Source: Arthrobacter sp. U41 (GTDB taxonomy: Bacteria > Actinomycetota > Actinomycetes > Actinomycetales > Micrococcaceae). From it: 64,000 nt of DNA. The stretch lies in contig NZ_CP015732.1 in assembly GCF_001750145.1 (NCBI RefSeq), positions 434,001 through 498,000 on the forward strand. Reading direction: 5' to 3'. The notes below the pieces were generated by a model. The model was not told the origin of the DNA and ran no database searches. It saw only the letters and a list, made by a program, of their open reading frames with translations. Every line of letters starts with the position of its first letter. Within the stretch, counting starts at the first letter, position 1. Made by a program: the position numbers and the translations under genes. Positions 8,765 to 16,224 of the stretch are shown in pieces.

Positions 8765-9724
8765 CTATTCGTCGACGGCACGCCGGTTGGCGCGGAGATA
8801 GATAACGGCAAAAAGGAGCGAAATGACAATAAGAATGTTGCTGTACGCAGCACCCACCCCGAAGTCGAAGTCGATGAAGGACTCTTGATAGGAACGGACC
8901 GCTAGAGTCTGGGTCGCGTTGGCCGGGCCGCCGTTCGTCAAGCCCAGGATGATATCCAGGACCTTGATGGTGTAAACGACCCCCAACACGAGAACCACGC
9001 TGACGACCGGTCGAAGGCTCGGCCACGTGATGTGCCGAAACGCTTTCCACCCAGTTGCACCGTCGAGAGCCGCCGCTTCGTACAGTTCTTCGGGGATGTC
9101 CTGCAGGCCTCCGTACAGAATCGTGACGTTGAACGGAATGCCGACCCAAATGTTGACAATGATGACTGCTGTGAGGGCAACGGCTGGACTCGTGAGCCAC
9201 GGGATTGGCTCCTGTATCAGGCCCAAGGTTTCCAGAAATCTGTTGAGAATGCCGCTGTCCTGATCCAAGATGGACCGCCACGTTGCACTTCCTACTATGA
9301 GCGGAAGGAGCCAAGGCAGGAGCAGCATTGAGCGGAGGAAATTGCTCAGCGGAAATCGTCGTCTAAAGAACGATGCCAACGCCAGCCCGATGACAAACTG
9401 TCCAGCAATCGAACCAATTGTAAACAGTGCCGTATTGGCTAGCGCGGGAGAAAACAGATTGCTTCCAAATACTGCGACGTAATTATCAAAGCCGACCCAC
9501 GGGGCTTCCCCCGTGAAGAAGGTTCGTGTGGTGTATTGCTGCATGCTCATGCTGATGTTCTTCACCACGGGATAGCCGAAGAACAATCCGAGAAAGACGG
9601 CCGCTGGGACAACGAAGAGAACCTTGGCCACGTTCTCTTCAGAGAATCGTCTTCTGGCAGACAGGGTGGGCCGCTTGGGCTGCAACCGTGGAGGTTGCCG
9701 AGAGGAACGTTGAATTGTTGACAT
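8765..9724 (-). CDS. Carbohydrate ABC transporter permease (MalF type)
   Basis: Partner permease of the CUT1 sugar importer, about 319 aa. Membrane segments start at about residue 35 (VLFVVPAAVFLGLFFGYPVV) and the EAA loop EAAALDGATGWKAFRHITWP is at about residue 210. The chosen ATG (MSTIQRSS) has GGAAGG 10 bases upstream. An ATG 24 bases earlier also has a G-rich leader, and the longest open frame would overlap the binding-protein gene. It follows the binding-protein gene by about 58 bp in the same operon. Confidence 0.9.
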   Translation of the reverse strand: MSTIQRSSRQPPRLQPKRPTLSARRRFSEENVAKVLFVVPAAVFLGLFFGYPVVKNISMSMQQYTTRTFFTGEAPWVGFDNYVAVFGSNLFSPALANTALFTIGSIAGQFVIGLALASFFRRRFPLSNFLRSMLLLPWLLPLIVGSATWRSILDQDSGILNRFLETLGLIQEPIPWLTSPAVALTAVIIVNIWVGIPFNVTILYGGLQDIPEELYEAAALDGATGWKAFRHITWPSLRPVVSVVLVLGVVYTIKVLDIILGLTNGGPANATQTLAVRSYQESFIDFDFGVGAAYSNILIVISLLFAVIYLRANRRAVDE

Positions 9725-9782
9725 TTTTACTGGCCCTTCCGGCTCCATTGTTGACCCACCCTGTCTGCTGGCAGAGGACGAA

Positions 9783-11009
9783 TCAGCGCGCTGCGGCCTT
9801 GGAGAAGGCATCCTCTACGGAAGCACCACCGGTGAGAGCGAGTTGGACGGCCGTGTAGATGGTGGTCGCTGCCTCCGGCCAATCCTTACCGAGCTTGCCC
9901 GTCCGGGACCTGGCGTCTTCCACCTGCTTGGTGAACGCTGCCATGGTCGGGACTTCCGAGACGTACTTCTCGTGCAGATCGTTCTGTGTCGGCACGGTGT
10001 TGCGGGCCTTCCCAAGGGCCATCTGGCTGTCTTCGGTTCCGGTACACGCTACGAACTCGGCTGCCTTCGCCTGCTTTGCCTTGTCACCGGTTCTGGGAAT
10101 TGTCCAAACCATGCCGCCAAGCGGTGCGGTAGGTGTCTGGCCGGGCTTGTTCACGGGGATCTGAACCGTATCCCATTTGACGCCCGGGACTTTGGCCAAC
10201 GCCGGAATCTGCCACGGGCCATTGACCATCATGGCTGCCTTGCCTGCCAGGAACTGGTCCTTAACATCCGCTTGGGTCCAGTTGATAACGCTCTTCGAAA
10301 CGGAGCCGCTCTGGACTAGATCAACGTAGAGCTGCAGCGCGCCTTTGACTTCAGGGCTGTCCAGTTTGGTCTCGTCACCGCCGTTCGTCCACATGAAGGG
10401 CAGGAACTGCCATGCGCCCTCGTAGGTGGCCGCGGCCGAGAAAGCAAGGCCGTACTGATCTCCCTTGGTGAGCTTGGCGGCCGCCGCTTTAAGCTCGTCC
10501 CACGTTTTGGGCGGTGCAACACCAGCGGCAGAGAGAACGTCAGCGTTGTAGAAGAGGCCCAGGGTATCCGCAGGGAGTGGAAGACCGTAGACCTGACCAT
10601 CCTGTGTGACGGCGTCTAGGCTGTTCCCTGCGAAAGCTGTCATGTCAACCTTGTAGTCACCCAGCGGGGAGAGCGCCCCAGTCGCAGCAACGTCTTTCAC
10701 CTCGGGGTTGTCGAGCATTAGAACGTCGGGAAGCGTCTTAGAGGATGAACGCTGAAGAACGGTCTGCATCCGGTCCTTGCCCGGTACTGTCGTCCGTTCA
10801 ACGGTGACACCAACTTTGGCCGCGCACTCGTCGATCGAGGCTTGGAGGATTCCCTTGTCCGGATCGTTGTTGTAGCTGTCCAAGATAGTAAGAGTCTTCA
10901 CGTCCCCATTTGAGGCTGGGGCCGCTCCACCGCCGGCGCACGCAGTGAACGTAAGCGGTGCAATGGCGGCCATCGCCAGAATGACCGTCATTCTTCTTTT
11001 ATTGTTCAT
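9783..11009 (-). CDS. Sugar ABC transporter substrate-binding lipoprotein (family 1)
   Basis: Extracytoplasmic binding protein of a CUT1 importer, about 408 aa. It has a lipoprotein signal (basic start, hydrophobic core, lipobox LTFTAC), a glycine/alanine linker, and a family-1 core with VYGLPLPADTLGLFYNADVL at about residue 145 and AAMMVNGPWQIPAL at about 250. The ATG at 11009 has GGGAG 10 bases upstream; a TTG two codons earlier is too close to that site. It heads the operon of two permeases, the ThuA-like protein and two dehydrogenases, directly downstream of twin operators, so it is likely the most strongly induced gene. The ligand is unknown. Confidence 0.93.
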   Translation of the reverse strand: MNNKRRMTVILAMAAIAPLTFTACAGGGAAPASNGDVKTLTILDSYNNDPDKGILQASIDECAAKVGVTVERTTVPGKDRMQTVLQRSSSKTLPDVLMLDNPEVKDVAATGALSPLGDYKVDMTAFAGNSLDAVTQDGQVYGLPLPADTLGLFYNADVLSAAGVAPPKTWDELKAAAAKLTKGDQYGLAFSAAATYEGAWQFLPFMWTNGGDETKLDSPEVKGALQLYVDLVQSGSVSKSVINWTQADVKDQFLAGKAAMMVNGPWQIPALAKVPGVKWDTVQIPVNKPGQTPTAPLGGMVWTIPRTGDKAKQAKAAEFVACTGTEDSQMALGKARNTVPTQNDLHEKYVSEVPTMAAFTKQVEDARSRTGKLGKDWPEAATTIYTAVQLALTGGASVEDAFSKAAAR

Positions 11010-11136
11010 TATCAAAAAGCTCCCTTGCTTTGTGACGTGACTAGAGGATCCCGACCTTCACTGTCGGTTTCACCCAGCCCCAATCTGCGCCGATGCGGAT
11101 GACTACGGATGACTACATGTGCCAGATACTGATGCT

Positions 11137-11159
11137 ATATGTCGTGCACCACAACATAT
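11137..11159. promoter_or_regulatory. Operator copy 1 upstream of the sugar ABC operon
   Basis: A 23-bp interrupted palindrome: outer arms ATATGT and ACATAT, inner GTG and CAC around GCACC. It is identical to copy 2 except for one base near the centre, and its centre lies 30 bp away, close to three helical turns, which would put both sites on the same DNA face. It sits about 130 bp upstream of the binding-protein start. Regulator unknown; no LacI, GntR or DeoR gene is adjacent. Confidence 0.72.
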
Positions 11160-11166
11160 TGACACG

Positions 11167-11189
11167 ATATGTCGTGCATCACAACATAT
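11167..11189. promoter_or_regulatory. Operator copy 2 upstream of the sugar ABC operon
   Basis: Second 23-bp copy with the same arms (ATATGT, ACATAT) and GTG/CAC inner pairs, differing from copy 1 by C to T just after the centre. A plus-strand TTGACA (11159-11164) lies between the copies, but no well-spaced -10 accompanies it on that strand. Confidence 0.72.
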
Positions 11190-11244
11190 AGTCCACAATT
11201 CGCGGCGCATTCGGCTGTAGTCGCAGGGGGAAATTGGGTCTGCG

Positions 11245-11314
11245 ACACACGTCGGCGGACAGGAAGACATACTCGTCGCCGTCGCTATCCCAGCTCGCCT
11301 CCCGCGCAAGGTGG
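11245..11314 (+). pseudogene. Tail fragment of a DmpG/MhpE-type aldolase gene
   Basis: About 23 codons read THVGGQEDILVAVA then degenerate. They align with YVGGQEDMIVDVAVQL at the end of the longer aldolase fragment at 33639-33959, and both are followed by a GGAACCCC hairpin. The native stop is lost by a frame change. It is a degraded relic of 4-hydroxy-2-oxovalerate aldolase, also present on the other side of the island. Confidence 0.62.
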
Positions 11315-11338
11315 CTAAACCCAGCCCCGCGCGAACCA

Positions 11339-11378
11339 AGGAACCCCGCCACGGAACATGCCCAGCGGCGGGGTTCCT
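11339..11378. terminator. Hairpin terminator relic
   Basis: AGGAACCCCGCC (11339-11350) pairs perfectly with GGCGGGGTTCCT (11367-11378) around a 16-base loop. It is the counterpart of the better-preserved terminator at 33977-34020 behind the other aldolase fragment. No T-run follows, so activity is uncertain. Confidence 0.6.
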
Positions 11379-11545
11379 GTGCTGGTCAAGGCGGAGTGGC
11401 GGCGAAGCTCCGGTCCAGTTACTTGGTGCCGCGCCCGCTTCCACCCCCGGATACCGCGTCGTTCCCCGGGTGCGGGGTGGGGTGGGCGGGAGTAAGTGGG
11501 CGGGAGCTCTTCGCGCCGGAGCCGGTGCGTCGGTTTGGCTCCGGT

Positions 11546-11617
11546 TCAGGAACAGCTGACGTCGCCGTTGCTCATGAGGTCCGGGGCAGTCCAGCCGTCC
11601 AGGTGGTACTCGGCCTG
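11546..11617 (-). pseudogene. C-terminal fragment of an unidentified protein (copy 1)
   Basis: Minus-strand reading QAEYHLDGWTAPDLMSNGDV then a TGA. A related segment, ADYALDGWTAADVMSNRHV, occurs at about 34480-34550 on the same strand behind the second aldolase fragment. I do not recognise the family. The shared context shows that both loci descend from one ancestral arrangement. Confidence 0.45.
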
Positions 11618-11962
11618 CACCGATTAGCGAAGCCCTTGATGCGCGGTTTCTAGCGTCATCTTCGTCGAATCATTGGGGCCGGGGCCTCCGCCGGACGACA
11701 AAATTCGCGGGCGCCCCGGACCTGGCTGCGCCGCTGTTCCCGCACGCACCGAATAGCCCTGTGCAAGATCTGGACACTTCCATCGCCAGCCAGTTGCCTC
11801 GTGCAGGATGAGGAAGTGCCGCAAATGCGGGATCCCAGGGGCTCATTGACGAGCTTATGGGTCATCACGGACGAACGCAGAGACGCGAAGCCGGGCGGAA
11901 ACGCTGTGCGGGCGAACCAGCCTCCGCACCCCGGCCGCCAGCTCCCGTTGCATCCTTGTCAC
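11618..11962. other. Gene-free stretch
   Basis: No open frame with a start signal or recognisable protein similarity was found in these 345 bp. They lie between two gene fragments and are probably rearrangement debris. Confidence 0.5.
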
Positions 11963-12058
11963 AGTGCCGGCAGCGGTATGGGCCGGGTAATCGCCCTCTC
12001 GCTAGCAGAAGAGGGAGCGAACGTCACCCTCTTCGACCCGAACCTCGACGCAGAGGGA
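11963..12058 (+). pseudogene. N-terminal fragment of a short-chain dehydrogenase
   Basis: The frame reads SAGSGMGRVIALSLAEEGAN and continues VTLFDPNLDAEG. This is the nucleotide-binding loop and second beta strand of an SDR (GxxxGxG type, first glycines altered). It is cut off after about 30 codons by the palindrome at 12053-12109. No intact SDR follows, so it is a remnant. Confidence 0.6.
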
Positions 12059-12109
12059 CCCCAGGGTTGTGTTGCTCTCAAGAGCAATCCACTTCCCTGG
12101 GGGTCCCTC
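12053..12109. repeat. 57-bp imperfect palindrome
   Basis: Outer arms GAGGGACCCCAGGG and CCCTGGGGGTCCCTC flank an inner hairpin TTGCTCT-CA-AGAGCAA. It interrupts the SDR fragment and lies 44 bp beyond the sulP stop. It could serve as the sulP terminator or be a small palindromic insertion. Confidence 0.65.
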
Positions 12110-12152
12110 TTCACCATTGGGTGCAAGAGGCCTCAGTCTGGCATGAATGGGA

Positions 12153-13676
12153 TCAGTGGCCGGCGCCGAGTCTGCCGCCGAGGCGTTCGCGCATGAGGGT
12201 ACTGGCGTCGTTGAGGCCGATGATCTTCACGTCTTTGCCGTGGTGGTGGTACTTCTCGGTGATGGCGTCCAGGGCTGCGATCGTGGAGGCGTCCCAGAGG
12301 TGGGAGGCGTGCATGTCGATGACGACGTGTTCGGGGTCCAGGGCGTATTCGAACTGGGTGTAGAGGTCGTTGGAGGAGGCGAAGAACAGTTCTCCGTCGA
12401 CAACGTAGCTGGCTGTTTCGTGGCCGCCGATGGTCTTAACGGATCGTTCGACGGTGACGAAGTGGGCGACCCGCCGGGCGAACATCACCATGGCTACGAG
12501 CACGCCGACGCCAACGCCGATCGCAAGGTTGTGGGTCGACACGGTGACGATGACGGTGGCGACCATGACCATGGTTTCGTTCTTGGGCATGCGCTTCAGC
12601 GTGCTGATCCGGATGCTGTGCCAGTCGAAGGTCGCCACGGAGACGAAGACCATGACGGCCACCAGCGCGGCCATCGGGATCAGCGAGACGATGTCGCCCA
12701 GGACCACCACCAGGATCAGCAGGAAAACGCCGGCGAGGAAGGTTGAGATCCGGGTGCGGGCGCCGGAGGCTTTGACGTTGATCATGGTCTGGCCGATCAT
12801 TGCGCAGCCGCCCATGCCGCCGAAGAAGCCGGTGACGATGTTCGCCACGCCCTGGCCCCAGGCCTCCCGGGTCTTGTGGGAGCGGGTGTCCGTGACGTCG
12901 TCGACCAGTTTGGCGGTCATGAGCGATTCGAGGAGTCCAACGAACGCCATGGCGAGGGCGAAGGGGAAGATGATCTGCAGGGTCTCGAGGCTGAACGGCA
13001 CGTTGGGGATGAACAGTGTCGGCAGGGAGTCGGGCAGGTCGCCTTTGTCGCCCACGGTCGGGACCGCGACGGCGGCGAAGACGGTGATCAGTGTCAGGAC
13101 CACGATGGCGACCAGTGGGGCGGGGACGGCCTTGGTGAGCTTGGGCAGGCCGAACACAATCACCAGGCCAAGGATGACGAGGGGGTAGACCAGCCACGGA
13201 ACGCCGAGCAGCTCCGGAACCTGGGACATGAAGATCAGGATGGCCAGGGCGTTGACGAATCCCACCATGACCGAGCGCGGGATGAACCGCATGAGTTTCG
13301 CGACCCCGGAGAGTCCCAGGACGATCTGGAAGATGCCGGCGAGGATGACGGCGGCGATGAAGTAGTCCACGCCGTGGGATTTCACCAGCGGGGCGATGAC
13401 CAGGGCGATGGCGCCGGTGGCCGCGGAGATCATGGCCGGGCGGCCGCCGGCGAAGGCGATGGTGACGGCCATGGTGAAGGACGCGAAGAGTCCGATCCGC
13501 GGGTCGACGCCGGCGATGATCGAGAAGGCGATCGCTTCCGGGATCAGGGCCAGCGCGACGACGAGTCCAGCGAGGACTTCGGTCTTGAGCCGGCGCGGAG
13601 ACATGAGAGTTCCCCGGACCGATTGGAGCTGTTCAGGTGTGAACGCCGGGGGGTGTTCGGCTTGGGTGACGGCCAT
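12153..13676 (-). CDS. SulP-family anion transporter with STAS domain
   Basis: Membrane transporter of the SLC26/SulP family (sulfate, bicarbonate or another anion, with proton or sodium), 507 aa. The transport core, about residues 30-395, has 10 or more membrane segments, including [21 protein letters not shown] near the start. A cytoplasmic STAS domain (about 415-500) contains [20 protein letters not shown]. The ATG has GGAG 7 bases upstream. The last 60 codons are duplicated as a fragment at 33458-33631. A MerR gene is divergent across a 183-bp gap with a strong dyad, so joint control is likely. The anion cannot be specified. Confidence 0.93.
   Translation of the reverse strand: MAVTQAEHPPAFTPEQLQSVRGTLMSPRRLKTEVLAGLVVALALIPEAIAFSIIAGVDPRIGLFASFTMAVTIAFAGGRPAMISAATGAIALVIAPLVKSHGVDYFIAAVILAGIFQIVLGLSGVAKLMRFIPRSVMVGFVNALAILIFMSQVPELLGVPWLVYPLVILGLVIVFGLPKLTKAVPAPLVAIVVLTLITVFAAVAVPTVGDKGDLPDSLPTLFIPNVPFSLETLQIIFPFALAMAFVGLLESLMTAKLVDDVTDTRSHKTREAWGQGVANIVTGFFGGMGGCAMIGQTMINVKASGARTRISTFLAGVFLLILVVVLGDIVSLIPMAALVAVMVFVSVATFDWHSIRISTLKRMPKNETMVMVATVIVTVSTHNLAIGVGVGVLVAMVMFARRVAHFVTVERSVKTIGGHETASYVVDGELFFASSNDLYTQFEYALDPEHVVIDMHASHLWDASTIAALDAITEKYHHHGKDVKIIGLNDASTLMRERLGGRLGAGH
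12166..12339 (-). repeat. Direct repeat, left copy (sulP 3' end)
   Basis: This 174-bp segment within intact sulP aligns without gaps to 33458-33631; I count about 23 mismatches (roughly 87% identity). The copies have the same orientation and lie 21,292 bp apart, bracketing the copper island. Confidence 0.8.
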
Positions 13677-13799
13677 TTCTGGCTCCGTTCATGGTCAAGA
13701 AGACGCGCGGCTGCGGCTTCGTTTTGCTAATGAATGAGGGGGCGCAGCGCCGCGCCGGGACGAGGGAGAATTAGTCTTGAAGATCTCACCCCACCACCT

Positions 13800-13834
13800 A
13801 AACCCTACCCTACCCTAACGTGATGGTAGGGTTT
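13800..13834. promoter_or_regulatory. MerR-type operator between sulP and merR
   Basis: ACCCTACC (13807-13814) and GGTAGGGT (13825-13832) form a perfect dyad with a 10-bp spacer. An alternative register pairs AAACCCTACC at 13800 with GGTAGGGTTT at 13825, because CCCTA is repeated three times. Dyads of this size are typical of MerR-family regulators. It lies 26 bp upstream of the merR ATG, so autoregulation is inferred. Confidence 0.72.
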
Positions 13835-13859
13835 GAATCAGAACAGGACGGAGGCGCTG

Positions 13860-14240
13860 ATGACGGCTAAGACCAGCAGCACCAACACCATGCACATCGG
13901 TGAACTGGCGGAGCGGACGGGCCTGTCCCTGCGGACCATCCGCCACTACGACGATGTGGGCCTACTCCCTGCAACAGCGCGGACGGACGGTGGCTTCAGG
14001 GTGTTCTCGGAGGATGATTACGAACGCCTTATGGTCATCAAGCAGATGAAGCCCCTGGGTTTCTCACTGGAGGAAATGGCTGAAATCCTGGGTTTGCTTG
14101 CGGCTCCGGACGGCTCGGCCCCCGAGGGACCCAGGCCACTGGCGGCCTTCCTGGAGAGGGCCGTGCATCAGCGGGCCAAGATGGCCCGGAACCTAGCCCA
14201 AGCCGACGAGTTCATCCAAAAGCTGAGCGGCCGGGCCTGA
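13860..14240 (+). CDS. MerR-family transcriptional regulator
   Basis: DNA-binding regulator of 126 aa. Its N-terminal MerR helix-turn-helix and wing are MHIGELAERTGLSLRTIRHY followed by DDVGLLPATARTDGGFRVFS and the coupling helix MKPLGFSLEEMAEILG. The C-terminal dimerisation helix is short, with no cysteine metal site, so it is not a metal sensor of the CueR type. The ATG at 13860 has GGAGG 5 bases upstream; a TTG 27 bases earlier lies inside the operator dyad. Divergent from sulP, it likely controls sulP and itself. Signal unknown. Confidence 0.9.
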   Translation: MTAKTSSTNTMHIGELAERTGLSLRTIRHYDDVGLLPATARTDGGFRVFSEDDYERLMVIKQMKPLGFSLEEMAEILGLLAAPDGSAPEGPRPLAAFLERAVHQRAKMARNLAQADEFIQKLSGRA

Positions 14241-14581
14241 CTTTGAAACACCCACCTGTCGTACGTTGCATCTGCTGGCAACGCTGGTTGGATTACTACT
14301 CACAGGTGCCGCTGTCGCCTTCGTTATAGGCGGCCAGTTCCATGCCGGCGCCTCCCGCGGGCTGCGGGCCAGGTAAAGGGGCAGACCCCAGCCGGCGAAA
14401 AAGCCGATGGCCTCGATCCAGGACGCGTTCTCCCCGCTCCCCACCGGTGCGCCGTAGTCCGTCATGGATTCAGTCAGTTTTCTCATCCGTCCCCTGGTTT
14501 CCCGTAAATGCGAGGCCACAGCGGGAGTGTCTCCCGGCACCAGGCTGTGGTGTGCGCCAGCCCGTTGGCTTCAACGGTGAG
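14241..14581. other. Remnant region between merR and the resolvase fragment
   Basis: No gene could be assigned. A minus-strand frame reads WIEAIGFFAGWGLPLYLA (about 14350-14430). Another frame ends MELAAYNEGDSGTCE with a stop at 14296, which looks like a real C-terminus displaced by a frameshift. The most economical reading is the decayed 3' part of an unknown small gene. Confidence 0.35.
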
Positions 14582-14770
14582 GGCCTCGCACACCAGGCAG
14601 CCACGCCGGGTCGATGCCGTCGGCGATGGACCGGACATGGACGCCGCGGTCGAACAGCAGGGACCGGTGCTGAGCACGTCGATCAGCGACCGGCTCAACC
14701 GGTGGACCCGCCGCACAACGACGGTGTCGCCCTCCTCGGCGTACTCGAGGAGCCTTTTCATTCCGGTCCG
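14582..14770 (-). pseudogene. Serine resolvase fragment with frameshift
   Basis: The minus strand encodes RTGMKRLLEYAEEGDTVVVR and then VHRLSRSLIDVLSTG, a clear match to the resolvase catalytic domain (compare REGDTLIVWKLDRLGRSVKD in the copy at 29395). The frame shifts in the next few bases, and LLFDRGVHVRSIADGIDP continues in another frame. The N-terminal catalytic-serine region and the C-terminal helix-turn-helix are missing. It is a relic of the mobile element that brought or rearranged this island. Confidence 0.75.
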
Positions 14771-14850
14771 CTCAATGGCCGTTTTGACTCTTCGCCGAAT
14801 CCCCAAATCCCCACAAGCCGGCACGAGTTGCCTTCAGGAGGAAGGCTTGG

Positions 14851-16212
14851 TCATCGCGGGCCCGTCAGCCCTTGCACGAAGGGTGCTTTCCCCAAAGCGG
14901 TCCGTTCAAGGCGTTCAACAACGTGCACGGTCACCTGGGTGTCCACTACTCCGGCTTCCTTGAGCGCGCCGGCTACGGCAGTCCGAATCCCTTCGGTAGA
15001 GGCTTCGGGAGCGAGGCCCGCCATGAGGACCCGCAGCCCGTAGGTCTCCTGGATGACCTGCCACCCCGCAGCGGCGGCTTGGTCGAGAATGTGGTGGAAC
15101 ACGATCGGGTGGACATTTACCTTGCCTGCCGTCCCTGGTAGCTGCAGGACGTCTTCGATGCGCCCTTCGATGCCCTCCAGAATCCTGAAGGCGCGTCCGC
15201 AGGGGCAGTCCCGTCCTCCCAGACTCACGGTGTCGGACATTTCGTAACGGATCAGTGGAAGCGTGCGGGAGAACAGGACAGTGACGAGGAGCTTTGCCCC
15301 GGTCGTCCCCGGGGGCACGGGGTTACCGGCCTGGTCGACGGGTTCAATGATGAGCAGGTCCTCGTAGACGTGGCGGTTCCGGTAGGCGCAGGGCGACGCG
15401 ATTCCAGCCGTTTCGGTGGCGGCGTAGACATCGAAGGGCGCACTCCCCCAGGCGGCCTCCAGTTCCGAGGCGGTGTGTCGGGTGAGCACTTCGGAGGCGG
15501 ACATCACGCCTTGCGGTGAGATGTGCAGCCGTCCGGCGCGTTGCTCCGCCGCGAGGGGTTTCAGTGCTGAGGCGTAGCCGACGAGGATCCTGGGCTGGAA
15601 CCGGTTCAGTGCGGCGACCGTCTCATCCATGGGTGCGGTGACGTCCAGGCGGAGGGTGGGGACGAGTCCGGAGCGCAGGGACGCTCCGACGACGGCGGAC
15701 TGGTGTGTGGGGACGCGGGAGCTCACCAACGCCATTTTCAGTGGCCGGGTCAGCCCTGCGGAGATCCCGGCCCAGTCATTTGCTCGGGCGTAGGAGGCCA
15801 GGACGGTCGCCCATTCGGAACGGTTCCAGACGAAGGTTCCCCGCCGGCCGGTGGTCCCGGCCGTTGCCGCAGCCCACCACCGGCGCTTCCACGGCCGCCC
15901 CGGGTCTCCCCCGCCCTGCGTCAGGGACAGAAGGTGGTTCTCCAGCTCCGCCAGACTCAGGTCCGGTGTCGTGACGGCCTCGTCGAAGTGCTCCATCAGG
16001 TCCGCTTTCGTCACGGACGGCAGCTGGTCCAGAGGGGCATCGTGCAGGCCGGCGTGATGGCGCCGGTAGAACTCCGAGCCGGCGTAAGTTGCGCGGCGCA
16101 GCCCCCCGAGGGCGTGGTCCTGGTGGGCTGTGATTTGGGCGGCGTCCCAGTGGTCCCGTCTCCGCCAGGCAGCCCGCAGGAAAAGCACCCGGGAGATGAG
16201 GCGGAGGTCCAT
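14851..16212 (-). CDS. PaaK/CapK-like adenylate-forming enzyme
   Basis: A member of the phenylacetate-CoA ligase / coenzyme F390 synthetase / CapK group, 453 aa, which activates a carboxylic acid as an acyl-AMP. The phosphate loop ATAGTTGRRGTFVW is at about residue 115. YAATETAGIASPC at about 265 corresponds to the A5-type motif, and the C-terminal swinging domain contains EGIEGRIEDVLQLP. It starts 12 bp after the ATPase stop on the same strand, so it is probably the last gene of the copper-responsive operon. Its acid substrate is unknown and it differs strongly from the catabolic PaaK at 41357. An adenylating enzyme is unusual in a copper operon. Confidence 0.85.
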   Translation of the reverse strand: MDLRLISRVLFLRAAWRRRDHWDAAQITAHQDHALGGLRRATYAGSEFYRRHHAGLHDAPLDQLPSVTKADLMEHFDEAVTTPDLSLAELENHLLSLTQGGGDPGRPWKRRWWAAATAGTTGRRGTFVWNRSEWATVLASYARANDWAGISAGLTRPLKMALVSSRVPTHQSAVVGASLRSGLVPTLRLDVTAPMDETVAALNRFQPRILVGYASALKPLAAEQRAGRLHISPQGVMSASEVLTRHTASELEAAWGSAPFDVYAATETAGIASPCAYRNRHVYEDLLIIEPVDQAGNPVPPGTTGAKLLVTVLFSRTLPLIRYEMSDTVSLGGRDCPCGRAFRILEGIEGRIEDVLQLPGTAGKVNVHPIVFHHILDQAAAAGWQVIQETYGLRVLMAGLAPEASTEGIRTAVAGALKEAGVVDTQVTVHVVERLERTALGKAPFVQGLTGPR

Positions 16213-16224
16213 GGCGGTGGTCGC

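Noticed and set aside
8754..9314. N-terminal extension of the MalG-type permease to 476 codons
   Set aside because: It would overlap most of the MalF-type gene and encodes no family sequence before the ATG at 8753.
11234..11653. 139-codon plus-strand ORF near the left aldolase relic
   Set aside because: It reads the aldolase tail in the wrong frame and then a hairpin; no coding character.
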